Shown here one piece after another: positions 55,732 through 64,000 of a stretch of DNA of 64,000 bases. The stretch is from Leptospira fluminis (lineage in GTDB: Bacteria > Spirochaetota > Leptospiria > Leptospirales > Leptospiraceae). The stretch's first letter is position 1. Each line of letters opens with the position of its first letter. The position numbers and the translations under genes were made by a program. The notes beneath the pieces were generated by a model that was not told the origin of the DNA, did no database searches, and worked only from the letters and a program-made list of their open reading frames with translations. Where the stretch lies: NCBI RefSeq assembly GCF_004771275.1, contig NZ_RQEV01000001.1, positions 1 through 64,000 on the forward strand, read 5' to 3'.

Positions 55732-56576
55732 TGCAAAAGCCGATCCTGTATTTGCTGGTAAGCTGCGGCGAGTTCCGAAATCAGATTTTCCGGTAAATTC
55801 GGAGCCGGAGGTTGTTTGTTCCAACCGGACGCTTCCAAATAATTCCGTAAAATCTGCTTATCCATACTCGGAGGAGTCGTTCCTTTTCGGTATGTCTCCG
55901 CGGACCAATAACGGGAAGAATCCGGAGTGAGAATTTCGTCGATGAGAATGACCTGACCGTCTAAAATTCCGAACTCGAATTTAGTATCGCAGAGAAGAAT
56001 GCCCGCCTTCCCTACCAATTCGGCGGCTCGGCTATAAATGGAAATCGATTTTTCCTTTAGAATCCGAAAGAGATCCGTTCCTAGTTCTTCCTCCATACGC
56101 TTTTCGGAGACGTTTTCATCGTGTCCGGAATCGTTCTTGATTGCCGGTGTAAAAACCGGCTCGGGGAGCTTTTCGGATTCGGACATGCCGGAGGGCAGTT
56201 TTTTGAAGGCGAGAGTTCCGTTTTCCTTGTATTCCTTCCAGCCGGATCCTGACAAATAACCTCGTACCACGCATTCGAAATCGATCCGTCGGCACTTTTT
56301 TACCAGAATCGATCTTCCTTCCAGTTCGGGACGATTCCGGAACGGTTCGGGAAAAGAGGAAATATCCGTAGAAATCACATGATTCGGTACGTCCCGGAAG
56401 GTTCGAAACCATTCGGCCGAGATGCGGTTTAGGATCTTTCCTTTGTCCGGAACCGTCTGCCGGAATACCACATCGAAGGCGGAAACCCTGTCCGTAGACA
56501 CTAAGATCAATTCGTTTCCTAGATCGAAAACGTCCCGAACCTTTCCCGTATAACTCGGATTCGGAAGAGTCATCAT
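55707..56576 (-). CDS. purC: SAICAR synthetase
   Basis: The 289-residue ATP-dependent ligase joins CAIR and aspartate in purine synthesis. Landmarks are [53 protein letters not shown] and [14 protein letters not shown]. The length and inserts match the longer, yeast-like form rather than the 240-residue E. coli form. The start overlaps the stop of the response-regulator gene in ATGATG. Confidence 0.95.
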   Translation of the reverse strand: MMTLPNPSYTGKVRDVFDLGNELILVSTDRVSAFDVVFRQTVPDKGKILNRISAEWFRTFRDVPNHVISTDISSFPEPFRNRPELEGRSILVKKCRRIDFECVVRGYLSGSGWKEYKENGTLAFKKLPSGMSESEKLPEPVFTPAIKNDSGHDENVSEKRMEEELGTDLFRILKEKSISIYSRAAELVGKAGILLCDTKFEFGILDGQVILIDEILTPDSSRYWSAETYRKGTTPPSMDKQILRNYLEASGWNKQPPAPNLPENLISELAAAYQQIQDRLLQCLSQEST

Positions 56577-57724
56577 CCTTTCACCACCATCAAGGCGATA
56601 TCGTCGTCGTGAGTCAATCGGTTGGAATGCATTAGAATTTTATCCAGACAGAAATTAAGGACGTCCTGATCGGATTCCACGGCCTCTCTAAAAATCCTTT
56701 TGAGATTCTCTTCTCCCAGAATATTATAATTTTCATCCGTGATCTCGGTGGCGCCGTCCGTATAAAATAGCAAGGAAGAACCCGGTTCGAAAGGTATCGT
56801 GCGAAACTCGTCTTCCGTACCCAAGTCCAGAGGAATGATCAGCGGTCCCATCCCTGACAATTCTTCGACCGAGCCGCTACGATACAACAAGGGAGGCGGA
56901 TGTCCCCCGTTCGCGTATTCTAGGGTCCGATTCTTATTTAAAATTCCGTAAAAGAACGTGATGGAAAAATCTTCGGGAAGGATCTTTTCCAGTTGAACCC
57001 TTAAATTCGAAACCTTTTCCTTTAAGCCGGTAATTTTGCTAAGATTGGAAACCTGCATTTTTACCATTGCGGAAAGCAATGCCGCGGACGGTCCGTGCCC
57101 GGAACAATCCGCGATGAACAAATGAAGATTATCGTCTTCCACCCAAGCGTCTATAAAATCCCCTCCGATCTGCATCAAAGGGTGAAAAATGGAGCTCACA
57201 TGCAGGTTGTTCCAATCGAGGGATTTTTCCGGCACCAATTCCTGCTGCACTCTGCGAGCCATTACGAGTTCCTTCTCGTATTTTTTCTTCTGTTGCATGA
57301 GCTCGTCTTGCAGATTCTTGATCCGAATAAACGCGCGAATCTTTGCGACCAATTCCCGAGGCTGGAAAGGCTTATGCAAAAAATCGTCTCCTCCGTGGGT
57401 AATGGCTTCGTCAAAACCGATTTCCCTATTGTAGGCGGTAATGAATAGGATCGGCAGAAGTTTAAATCGATCGATTTCCCGAAGCTCTTTGCAGAACGAA
57501 AATCCGTCTTGGCCCGGCATACTTACATCCAGCAAAAGAACATCCACATGATTCGTAGCGAGGATGGCGCGAGCCTCTTCCGTATTGATCGCGGTCAAAA
57601 CCTGAAAACCGAGAGGCTTCAAAGTATGGACCAGAAGTTTCAGATTGATATCCGAATCGTCGACGGCTAGAACCGAATAATCGGAATATTTCAAAACACT
57701 TTCGCCGCTCGGTAACGTTGCCAT
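56573..57724 (-). CDS. Response regulator with SpoIIE-type PP2C phosphatase domain
   Basis: The 383-residue protein has a receiver domain (about 15-135: [12 protein letters not shown], phosphoryl Asp66 in LLLDVSMPG, Lys in FLHKPFQP). A short coiled coil follows (about 140-160), then a SpoIIE phosphatase domain (about 180-383: [45 protein letters not shown]) with the metal-binding aspartates in place. Such RsbU-like proteins dephosphorylate anti-sigma-factor antagonists. Its stop overlaps the purC start, tying a signalling gene to purine genes. Confidence 0.92.
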   Translation of the reverse strand: MATLPSGESVLKYSDYSVLAVDDSDINLKLLVHTLKPLGFQVLTAINTEEARAILATNHVDVLLLDVSMPGQDGFSFCKELREIDRFKLLPILFITAYNREIGFDEAITHGGDDFLHKPFQPRELVAKIRAFIRIKNLQDELMQQKKKYEKELVMARRVQQELVPEKSLDWNNLHVSSIFHPLMQIGGDFIDAWVEDDNLHLFIADCSGHGPSAALLSAMVKMQVSNLSKITGLKEKVSNLRVQLEKILPEDFSITFFYGILNKNRTLEYANGGHPPPLLYRSGSVEELSGMGPLIIPLDLGTEDEFRTIPFEPGSSLLFYTDGATEITDENYNILGEENLKRIFREAVESDQDVLNFCLDKILMHSNRLTHDDDIALMVVKG

Positions 57725-57815
57725 ACTGGATAAACTACTCTTCTAAAGATCGTTTTTCAAAGAAGTTCGGAAATTTACGCTTTGTCCGATAAAAAAGAAC
57801 GTTCGTCCTTCCTTT

Positions 57816-58508
57816 TCAATCCTCGTCCAAGACGAGATCTTCCCTCGCGGCTAAGGATTTATCCAATCTATAAACCAGGCGGTACAAGACGAGAAAAAGA
57901 ACATGGTACCCTAAAACGCCCGCCCAAAACGCGCTTCTCATATCCGGATCCATTCCCCCTTTTCCCAAGACGGATTCCGGATGGTTTCCCGGATTTTCCA
58001 CCCAACGGATCGCTCCCCAAGTCATAATGGCGTTCGCGGTACAGATCAGACTTAAGAATGCGGAAAAAATCCGCTTTTTCCCGGGATCCAAGACCAAACC
58101 GCGCAATAGAAAATAAGCGACCAGACTCAAGACCAGAACGAAAAAGGACTGCAATCGGGCGTCGGTAAAATCCCAAGGAGTGCCCCAAGCGCTGTACGCC
58201 CAGATCGGACCGGAAAAAAGAACCCCTGCGGCGAACAAAAGGGAAATCTTATTCGCGGAAAGAGACAGAGTGTCCCAAATCGGAGCCTTCTTCCAAAGAT
58301 AGATAACGGCGCAAACCGAAGAAATCACCGGACCGTACAGAGCGACCCAGGCGACAGGCACGTGAAAATAAAAAATCCGATGGGAAACACCCTGGTCCAG
58401 AATCACCGCGGGATAGAAGAGTCCGAGCAAAACCGAAAAAGGAAAAAAAACCGCAAAAACGGAACCTAAAACCCAATCTCCAATAGGATGAGAAAGGCGA
58501 ACATGCAT
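57816..58508 (-). CDS. ccmC: Cytochrome c maturation haem protein CcmC
   Basis: The 230-residue inner-membrane protein has six membrane segments and the tryptophan-rich WWD loop ([19 protein letters not shown]). It has two candidate haem-ligand histidines, H49 (FYFHVPVAW) and one in NPGNHPES. CcmC loads haem onto CcmE with help from CcmAB. It lies 44 bases downstream of ccmB. Confidence 0.93.
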   Translation of the reverse strand: MHVRLSHPIGDWVLGSVFAVFFPFSVLLGLFYPAVILDQGVSHRIFYFHVPVAWVALYGPVISSVCAVIYLWKKAPIWDTLSLSANKISLLFAAGVLFSGPIWAYSAWGTPWDFTDARLQSFFVLVLSLVAYFLLRGLVLDPGKKRIFSAFLSLICTANAIMTWGAIRWVENPGNHPESVLGKGGMDPDMRSAFWAGVLGYHVLFLVLYRLVYRLDKSLAAREDLVLDED

Positions 58509-58552
58509 ACGCTTTGGAGCTTGTCCGAGCCATTCCTTGGAATCAAGTAGAA

Positions 58553-59224
58553 TTACTCGTCATCGGACGTCATTTCTACGAGTAAAGCGCCTAAGGACGC
58601 GTAAAAAACCGAGAACGCAAGTAGGAGGGCTAGCGATCCTTTCAGAGCAAAAAGGGATTGGGACACGAGCTTCCTTTCGGCCTCCATTCCGTACAGGAAA
58701 ATCGGAACGGAGAAAGGAACGAGCAGAAGAGGCAATAAAATTTCCTTCAAGCGGGAAGAAAGACTGACGTGGGAAAGAGCCACTCCCAAAAAAGAAAGAG
58801 AAAGAATTCCGGGAAGAAAAAAGACCAATTGCTTTCCGAACTCCTCGACTTCCCAAGGAAACGCCGCAAAGAAAAGTGCGAACAGACCTAAAAGATAAAT
58901 CCCTGTCCCGGAAAGAGCTACGAACACCAAAAAGGATTTGGATAGGAACAAGATCCAAGCCGGCAAGAAGAGACGACTCGCGGTACCGCCTCCGGCTTCC
59001 CTTTCTTCCCAAGTGAATTGTCCGATGAGAACGAAGGAAGCCACGAATAAAACGGCCCATTTCAATCCGATCAAAGTGACACGATCCATTTTTCCGTTCC
59101 GTTCCAGCGCAAAGTGAAACAGAAAGACCATGGCGGAAACCAAAACCACCAAGGAAAGGATTCCATTACTCGCTCTTCCCATTAAGCGAAGTTCTTTTTT
59201 CAGCAAAGAAAGAAAGGGCTTCAA
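58553..59224 (-). CDS. ccmB: Cytochrome c maturation permease CcmB
   Basis: The 223-residue membrane protein has six membrane segments and [27 protein letters not shown], the CcmB signature. It forms an ABC complex with CcmA that releases holo-CcmE from CcmC. The start is a TTG overlapping the ccmA stop (TTGA). Confidence 0.9.
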   Translation of the reverse strand: MKPFLSLLKKELRLMGRASNGILSLVVLVSAMVFLFHFALERNGKMDRVTLIGLKWAVLFVASFVLIGQFTWEEREAGGGTASRLFLPAWILFLSKSFLVFVALSGTGIYLLGLFALFFAAFPWEVEEFGKQLVFFLPGILSLSFLGVALSHVSLSSRLKEILLPLLLVPFSVPIFLYGMEAERKLVSQSLFALKGSLALLLAFSVFYASLGALLVEMTSDDE

Positions 59225-59853
59225 CGGGAATTTTCCCCCAAATCCAGAACCCTCGTTTTGACTTTCAAAGCGAAATTAGGGTCGTGAGTCACAAGCATCA
59301 TCGCGGATTCGCTGCAGACACTCTCTAAAAGTGAGACGGCTGCCCAGGCGCCTTCCCCATCCAAAGCCGTCAAAGGTTCGTCCAGCAAGTACAAGTCGGA
59401 AATCGGAGCCAGGGCACGGACCAAGGCGGCTTTCTGCTTCATTCCTCTGGAAAAGGAGGAAACCGGATCCATTCTCCGAGTCCACAGACGAAAATGTTTC
59501 AGCCAGGTTTCGATCCAGATCGGATCCCGAAACGTACCGGAAATTCCGCGGAAATATTCAAGATTCTCTTCCAGACTTAAGGTCGTATACAAACCCAATT
59601 CATGACCTAAATAGGAGATTTTGGGCTTCGGCCCTTTCCGAAATCGAAATTCGGTGGAAAATTTCCCGTAGTGCAATACGGACTTCAAGAGAGTCGTTTT
59701 TCCCGCTCCGTTCCTCCCACGCACAAGCAATGCCTCGCCCGGAAAAACGGAAAAGGAAACGTTCTTGAGTACGGACTTTCGTCCGATATTATAAAAAAGG
59801 CCCGAACATTCCAGAACGGGAACGGGTGTTTGTGAACCAGCCAATGGGGACAA
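59221..59853 (-). CDS. ccmA: Haem-exporter-type ABC ATPase CcmA
   Basis: The 210-residue ATPase has Walker [10 protein letters not shown], the Q-loop region [19 protein letters not shown], signature [11 protein letters not shown], Walker [13 protein letters not shown] and switch His VTHD. The YLGHELGLY stretch and the gene order with ccmB and ccmC identify CcmA. The TTG at 59853 is the first start and has no clear ribosome site. It overlaps the divergent TPR gene's start by about ten bases, so one of the two starts is probably further in. Confidence 0.92.
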   Translation of the reverse strand: MSPLAGSQTPVPVLECSGLFYNIGRKSVLKNVSFSVFPGEALLVRGRNGAGKTTLLKSVLHYGKFSTEFRFRKGPKPKISYLGHELGLYTTLSLEENLEYFRGISGTFRDPIWIETWLKHFRLWTRRMDPVSSFSRGMKQKAALVRALAPISDLYLLDEPLTALDGEGAWAAVSLLESVCSESAMMLVTHDPNFALKVKTRVLDLGENSR

Positions 59854-60884
59854 TTTGGGTCCGAAAAGCGATTTTACAAGGCATAAATTTCGCCTTATTC
59901 GTCTGCGCGGCCGTTACCCTTTCCGGTACTGTCGGACTTTCGGCCCAATTTAAAATCGGCGGCAAGGAATACGCGGGAATTCTCTGGGGGGAAAACGATC
60001 TCCTGGATCCGGAATTCTATGAGGACGGAAGCCTTCTCCGTACGGACCAGGATTTTATACTTGCAGCCGGAAGAAATTGGAAGGGAGATCCTCCCGGTTC
60101 CAAAGGATCCTTCGAATTCGACGGACAAAAGATCGAAAACTCGGGGTTATTCAACAACGAAGCGGTCCGTATTCTCCAAACCGCGGATTCCGAAAAAAGA
60201 AAAATTGCAGTTCGTATGTTGGAGTCCGGAGTCCGATTCGATCCTTCGTTTTTCGCGTTCCGTTATAATTTGGGTAGGGCCTATCATCTGGAAAAGAACT
60301 ACCAAAAGGCCGTTCTGCAATTCGAATACGCGTCCGCGGAAGTCCCGCAATACTATAGGACATATCTTCATACCGGAGTACTTTACGAATTATTAAACGA
60401 ACCCATCCAGGCGGTGGCTTCCTACAAAAAAGCCGTGGAACGGAACCAATTTCATACGGAAGCGCTCATCCTTCTCGCGGAACATTACATAAAAACGGAC
60501 CTCAAGAATCGTGCGAAAATCTACATCCAAAGAGCGCTCAAAATAGACGAGAACAGTCCGGACGCAAAGCTAGGCCTGGCCCGACTGGAGATCTTGGGCG
60601 GAAGAGATTACTACGCGTACAGAATTTTCAGGAACACCGACCTCCACGACGAACAGGGAAACAAGCGATCGTATAACAAGAAATTCCATTTTTATTTCGC
60701 GGAGACCGCGGGTCGTATAGGCGATTATGTCACGGCTGCAAAAGAATACGAGGAATTACTGAAATACCCCAACGACCCGTTCTTTACAGAATTTTCGCTC
60801 AAAATCATAGAGAGAAGGAGAGACCTCGCCAAACGCTTCGCGGAAATCAAGGCGCTGGACGAGGAATCGGAAAAGGAACAGTAA
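59844..60884 (+). CDS. Exported TPR-repeat protein
   Basis: The 346-residue protein has a signal peptide ([21 protein letters not shown]). A short N-terminal domain (40-105) leads to about five TPR units ([32 protein letters not shown] and repeats). It diverges from the ccm genes and may serve cytochrome assembly or another envelope complex, by position only. The GTG at 59826 is an alternative start. Confidence 0.75.
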   Translation: MGTIWVRKAILQGINFALFVCAAVTLSGTVGLSAQFKIGGKEYAGILWGENDLLDPEFYEDGSLLRTDQDFILAAGRNWKGDPPGSKGSFEFDGQKIENSGLFNNEAVRILQTADSEKRKIAVRMLESGVRFDPSFFAFRYNLGRAYHLEKNYQKAVLQFEYASAEVPQYYRTYLHTGVLYELLNEPIQAVASYKKAVERNQFHTEALILLAEHYIKTDLKNRAKIYIQRALKIDENSPDAKLGLARLEILGGRDYYAYRIFRNTDLHDEQGNKRSYNKKFHFYFAETAGRIGDYVTAAKEYEELLKYPNDPFFTEFSLKIIERRRDLAKRFAEIKALDEESEKEQ

Positions 60885-60949
60885 ACTCCGACCCGAAAAA
60901 CGCTTGGCATTCGCAAGGAAATAGAGCATTCTTGAAGCCGGAGGAACCG

Positions 60950-61573
60950 ATGAAAAACCAAACCAGGCTTTTCGCATTGGCGGCCCTCTTATTTCTAACT
61001 CCGCTCTTGGCCCAAGAAAAACAAAAGGTCAGTCAGTCGGACGTATTCCAGGACGAAAGCAGCGAATACACCAAATCCTTACGAAAAATCATCGGTAGTC
61101 TCGAAGCGACTATCGGGGAAAGATTGAAGGATTTGGAGCGCAAGCACGAGATTCTCGTCGTTCTGAAACCGGAATATGAGAAACGCCAAACCATCGTCAC
61201 GGAGGACATTCCCTTTCAAGTGGAGGACGGTTACGAGAGCAACTTGCTCAAGTACATCATGTTCCAATTCGAAGGGGGAAAGGTGAAAGACATCACCTTG
61301 GCCTCCGAAAGTAAACGGATCTATTACGAGGTCATGTTCGAGAACAAAAAGATTATTTTTAAACCGAGCGACCTAAAGCAGAGCGAAGTAACTCACGAAG
61401 TTTTCGAAAAATCGGAAAGAACTTTGCTGAACGAAATGTCTCTTGAAAATCAGATCCGCGCGTTACGACTACTTGAAACTAGTTTGCGATCTTCGATCTA
61501 TCGTATCGATATTCTGCTCGCATTGTACAAAGACAAAAAGGACAGAAAAAATCTACAGCATATAGATTTCTGA
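60950..61573 (+). CDS. Exported hypothetical protein
   Basis: The 207-residue protein has a signal peptide (LFALAALLFLTPLLAQ) and a charged helical N-terminal half. A beta-rich centre follows (PFQVEDGYESNLLKYIMFQFEGGKVKDITLAS). GGAGG five bases before the ATG at 60950 fixes the start. It follows the TPR gene by 65 bases in the same direction. I do not recognise a family. Confidence 0.68.
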   Translation: MKNQTRLFALAALLFLTPLLAQEKQKVSQSDVFQDESSEYTKSLRKIIGSLEATIGERLKDLERKHEILVVLKPEYEKRQTIVTEDIPFQVEDGYESNLLKYIMFQFEGGKVKDITLASESKRIYYEVMFENKKIIFKPSDLKQSEVTHEVFEKSERTLLNEMSLENQIRALRLLETSLRSSIYRIDILLALYKDKKDRKNLQHIDF

Positions 61574-61575
61574 AA

Positions 61576-62343
61576 CTATTTTCGACCTTCTCCGGGGAGA
61601 GACGCTACGAACAGTCGCGTTTCCTCTTCCCGGGGACGAAGGCGCAGTTCGGAGGGAGTTCCTTCCTCTACGATCCTTCCTCTTTCCATCACTCCGATTC
61701 TGGAACAATATTTAAAGGCGGACTTTATGTTGTGCGTAACCCAAAGAATCGTAACTCCTTCTTTCCCGCGTAATTCGGACAATGCAGACAGAATCTCCGA
61801 ATTCAGAATGGGGTCCAGAGCGGAAGTCGCCTCGTCCAAAAGTAGAATCTTAGGTCTGCAAAGCAAGGCACGGAGCAAGGCGAATCTTTGGAGTTCTCCG
61901 CCGGAAAAAAAAGAAGGGAGTCGGTTTCTATCCTTTCCCTCCAGACCCAATACCGGCAACCAATGTCGAACCGATGTTTCATAGGTATTTTCTTCCTGAA
62001 AAATCCGCAACGGTTCCGAAAGGCTTTTTTCCAAAGTCCAAGTCGGATTAAAACTCAGGACAGGGTCCTGAAAAACCGGCTGGATATCTCGCGGCGGAAA
62101 AGTCGATTTCGGCCTGCCGAAAAACCGGATGCTACCGTCTAACTTCCAAGAGGAAGGAAAAGGAAGTCCGAGAATTCCTTTTAGGAACGTGGATTTTCCC
62201 GAACCGGATCTACCGAGCAAAGCGTAAAACTCTCCCTTCGGAATTCTCAGGGACACATCCTGCACAAGAGTTTTTTCCGTAGTTTTAATCGAGAGTCCGA
62301 ATGCCTCGAGTGCGGTTTCGGAAAACGAATCGGCCGCTTCCAT
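61576..62343 (-). CDS. Peptide/nickel-type ABC transporter ATPase
   Basis: The 255-residue ATPase has Walker A GRSGSGKST, the Q-loop in IQPVFQDPVLSFNPTWTL, signature FSGGELQRFALLRAL, Walker B ILLLDEATSALD and switch His in WVTHN. The QDPVLSFNP Q-loop is characteristic of the Dpp/Opp/Nik group. No permease or binding protein lies beside it. The ATG at 62343 is preferred to 62397, which coincides with the divergent start. Confidence 0.85.
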   Translation of the reverse strand: MEAADSFSETALEAFGLSIKTTEKTLVQDVSLRIPKGEFYALLGRSGSGKSTFLKGILGLPFPSSWKLDGSIRFFGRPKSTFPPRDIQPVFQDPVLSFNPTWTLEKSLSEPLRIFQEENTYETSVRHWLPVLGLEGKDRNRLPSFFSGGELQRFALLRALLCRPKILLLDEATSALDPILNSEILSALSELRGKEGVTILWVTHNIKSAFKYCSRIGVMERGRIVEEGTPSELRLRPREEETRLFVASLPGEGRK

Positions 62344-62396
62344 CGAATACCGGTTTAATGCTTGCCCGAAATTCTTACAACCAATCCCCTGAAGCA

Positions 62397-63293
62397 ATGT
62401 CTCTCAAAATCACGGAAGTGGGTCCCAGGGACGGACTACAGAACGAGTCCAAAGAGATCTCTACCGAGGACAAACTCGCGTTCATCCGCAAATTACAATC
62501 GGCAGGAATCTCGAATATAGAAGCCACCTCTTTCGTAAAAAAAGAGGCGATTCCCCAACTATCTGACGCCAAAGAACTCTCCGCATCCTTGCATTGGAAA
62601 GAAGGAACGAATTTCAGCGCCTTGACTCCGAATTTGAAAGGATATCTGGCGGCAAAGGAAGCAGGCTTCCGGGAAGTCGCCGTATTCACCGCAGCGTCGG
62701 AAAGTTTCACCAAACGGAACATCAATAGGACCGTCGCCGAATCCATTGAGGGATTTCGGGAAATCTTCCGAGAAGCGCACAAGGACGGAATTCGAGTCCG
62801 GGGCTATGTTTCGACCGTAATCGATTGTCCGTACGAAGGGAAGATCCCTCCGGAAAAGGTCCTCGAAATCGCTAAGATTCTTTTGGACCAAGGAGCCTAC
62901 GAGATTTCACTGGGAGAAACCATCGGGACCGCCGTTCCGACGGAAGTGGAAAGACTACTTGCAAAACTTCTAAAGGAAATTCCGTCCCAAAAATTAGCGG
63001 GGCATTTTCACGATACGTACGGAATGGCGATCGCGAACGTCGAAAAATCCTTCGAATTAGGGATTCGTTCCTTCGATTCCTCTGCCGGAGGGTTAGGAGG
63101 TTGCCCGTATGCAAAAGGCGCCTCCGGAAATCTTGCCACGGAGGACCTTCTCTATTTCTTTCAAAAATCCGGAATTCAAACCGGAATCGATCTATCGAAA
63201 CTGATCGAAGCCTCCTCGTTCATGGAAGCAGCCTTAGGCAGAAAGTTGGCTTCGCGTACTTATATCGCTTTGAAGGCAAAGGCCTCCTCCTGA
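62397..63293 (+). CDS. Hydroxymethylglutaryl-CoA lyase
   Basis: The 298-residue TIM-barrel enzyme cleaves HMG-CoA to acetoacetate and acetyl-CoA in leucine breakdown. Landmarks are ITEVGPRDGLQNE, EATSFVKKEAIPQ, SLGETIGTA, GHFHDTYGMAIANV with metal-binding histidines, and GGLGGCPYAKGASGNLATED with the catalytic Cys. The length matches the family. It overlaps nothing once the divergent ABC start is set at 62343. The next gene begins four bases after the stop. Confidence 0.93.
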   Translation: MSLKITEVGPRDGLQNESKEISTEDKLAFIRKLQSAGISNIEATSFVKKEAIPQLSDAKELSASLHWKEGTNFSALTPNLKGYLAAKEAGFREVAVFTAASESFTKRNINRTVAESIEGFREIFREAHKDGIRVRGYVSTVIDCPYEGKIPPEKVLEIAKILLDQGAYEISLGETIGTAVPTEVERLLAKLLKEIPSQKLAGHFHDTYGMAIANVEKSFELGIRSFDSSAGGLGGCPYAKGASGNLATEDLLYFFQKSGIQTGIDLSKLIEASSFMEAALGRKLASRTYIALKAKASS

Positions 63294-63296
63294 TCT

Positions 63297-64000
63297 ATGC
63301 GGGAAGAGGATCGCATACGGAAAAAATTCCAAAAGCTGTACGAAAGGTACAACCGACCCGAATTTCTGGATTCGGATCCTTTATTTCTCTGTTACCTCTA
63401 TACTTCCGACGAGGATAGGGAATTCGTAGGATTGTTATCCTCTCTCTTTGCCTACGGAAACGTCGCCTCCATCCGAGGTTTTCTTTCCCGCCTCCTCTCT
63501 CCTATGGGAAAAAATCCGAAAGCCTTTCTTCTTTCCGAAGGAACAAGGGTGTGGAAAGGGAAACTAGGTCCCTATCGATTCCAAACGGAAGAGGACACAC
63601 TCCTATTTTTGGAAGCATTGCGAAAAGCTTACGGAGAAACCCGCAGCCAAGGCTCCGATTATTTGGAACCTTGGTTCAGACCCTTGGAAGGAGACAAGGA
63701 CGGATTGGAAAAGAGAATAGCGGGATTCCAAACGAGATTGCGGAATACTCTGTCCTCGTTATCCAAGAATCGTTTCAGCTACGGATTGAATTTTCTCGTA
63801 GGAAGCGGTGGAGAAAATTCCGCCTACAAAAGATATTGCATGTTCTTACGCTGGATGGTACGCAAGGAATCCCCCGACTTGGGGCTTTATAAAGAGATTG
63901 AACCTTCCGAATTGCTATTTCCCTTGGATACGCATATCAATCGTTTAGGCGAAATCCTTAACGCAAGTTCGAGAAAGACTCCGGATCTTAAGAAAGCGAA
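63297..64000 (+). CDS. DUF2400 (TIGR02757) family protein, 3' end beyond the window
   Basis: An open frame starts ATG CGG GAA at 63297 and runs to the window edge without a stop, giving 234 codons. It reads DPLFLCYLYTSDEDREFVGLLSSLFAYGNV near the start and KRYCMFLRWMVRKESPDLGLY, then LLFPLDTHINRLG. These are the landmarks of TIGR02757, a helical family related to HhH-type DNA glycosylases. The biochemical role is not established. The four-base gap to the HMG-CoA lyase gene suggests one operon. Confidence 0.85.
   Translation, partial: MREEDRIRKKFQKLYERYNRPEFLDSDPLFLCYLYTSDEDREFVGLLSSLFAYGNVASIRGFLSRLLSPMGKNPKAFLLSEGTRVWKGKLGPYRFQTEEDTLLFLEALRKAYGETRSQGSDYLEPWFRPLEGDKDGLEKRIAGFQTRLRNTLSSLSKNRFSYGLNFLVGSGGENSAYKRYCMFLRWMVRKESPDLGLYKEIEPSELLFPLDTHINRLGEILNASSRKTPDLKKA

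Noticed and set aside
1..64000. CRISPR array, prophage or plasmid origin
   Set aside because: No spaced short direct repeats, phage structural genes, replication genes or iterons were seen.

Overview
The window reads as chromosomal DNA of a Leptospira-type spirochaete. The gene families point that way: a DUF1577/PilZ-type protein, many lipoproteins with relaxed lipoboxes, membrane-anchored AraC regulators, NHL/TPR/HEAT scaffolds, an EAL protein and a response regulator/SpoIIE phosphatase. Genes are densely packed on both strands, often with ATGA- or TTGA-type stop/start overlaps and frequent TTG starts. This is recognition from translated sequence; no database search was possible.

Layout. 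1-2162: two head-to-tail copies of an IS1595-like insertion sequence, the first truncated at its left end, abutting the 3' end of a PilZ-like gene. 2157-11579: PilZ-like protein, a crotonase-fold protein, a secreted DUF4015 glycosidase-like protein, a histone-deacetylase-family enzyme and two large TPR/NHL proteins. 11610-14879: a metal-uptake-like island (Fur/Zur-type operator, small His/Cys protein, ZnuD-like TonB receptor, Cys-rich lipoprotein). 14922-19946: mgsA and a mannosyl-transfer cluster (GT22 enzyme plus a DPM1-GtrA fusion). 20128-28251: lipid A-type acyltransferase, LptF/LptG permease, miaB, a J-like protein without HPD, a YkgJ-like protein and a TetR regulator.

28341-33343 (minus strand): ribH-nusB-TPR-HEAT-lipoprotein operon. 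33391-40716: lipoproteins, a two-domain Amidase_2 protein, an AraC-type membrane regulator, a di-haem cytochrome lipoprotein and dps. 41100-47464: sugar aminotransferase, lon, a zinc-less MDR reductase and a pectin-acetylesterase-like lipoprotein. 47704-52038 (minus): Fe-S assembly operon sufC-sufD-Rieske-sufS-sufU-sufT with no sufB. 52132-57724: EAL protein, an unknown protein and an operon joining a response regulator/PP2C phosphatase to purC-purS-purQ. 57816-59853: cytochrome c maturation genes ccmA-ccmB-ccmC. 59844-64000: TPR protein, small exported protein, peptide-type ABC ATPase, HMG-CoA lyase and the start of a DUF2400 (TIGR02757) protein cut by the window edge.

The least expected signals are: the IS transposase frame, which has no ATG, GTG or TTG before its zinc ribbon inside its own element but does have a TTG with a plausible ribosome site in the end of the upstream copy; a roughly 190-bp intergenic repeat with mutually exclusive hairpins, found twice, each time filling a convergent gap of about 240 bp; and several clean inverted repeats in divergent promoter regions. 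The glycan cluster is a coherent polyprenyl-phosphate-mannose pathway: the DPM1-GtrA fusion can make and flip the donor that the GT22 enzyme uses.
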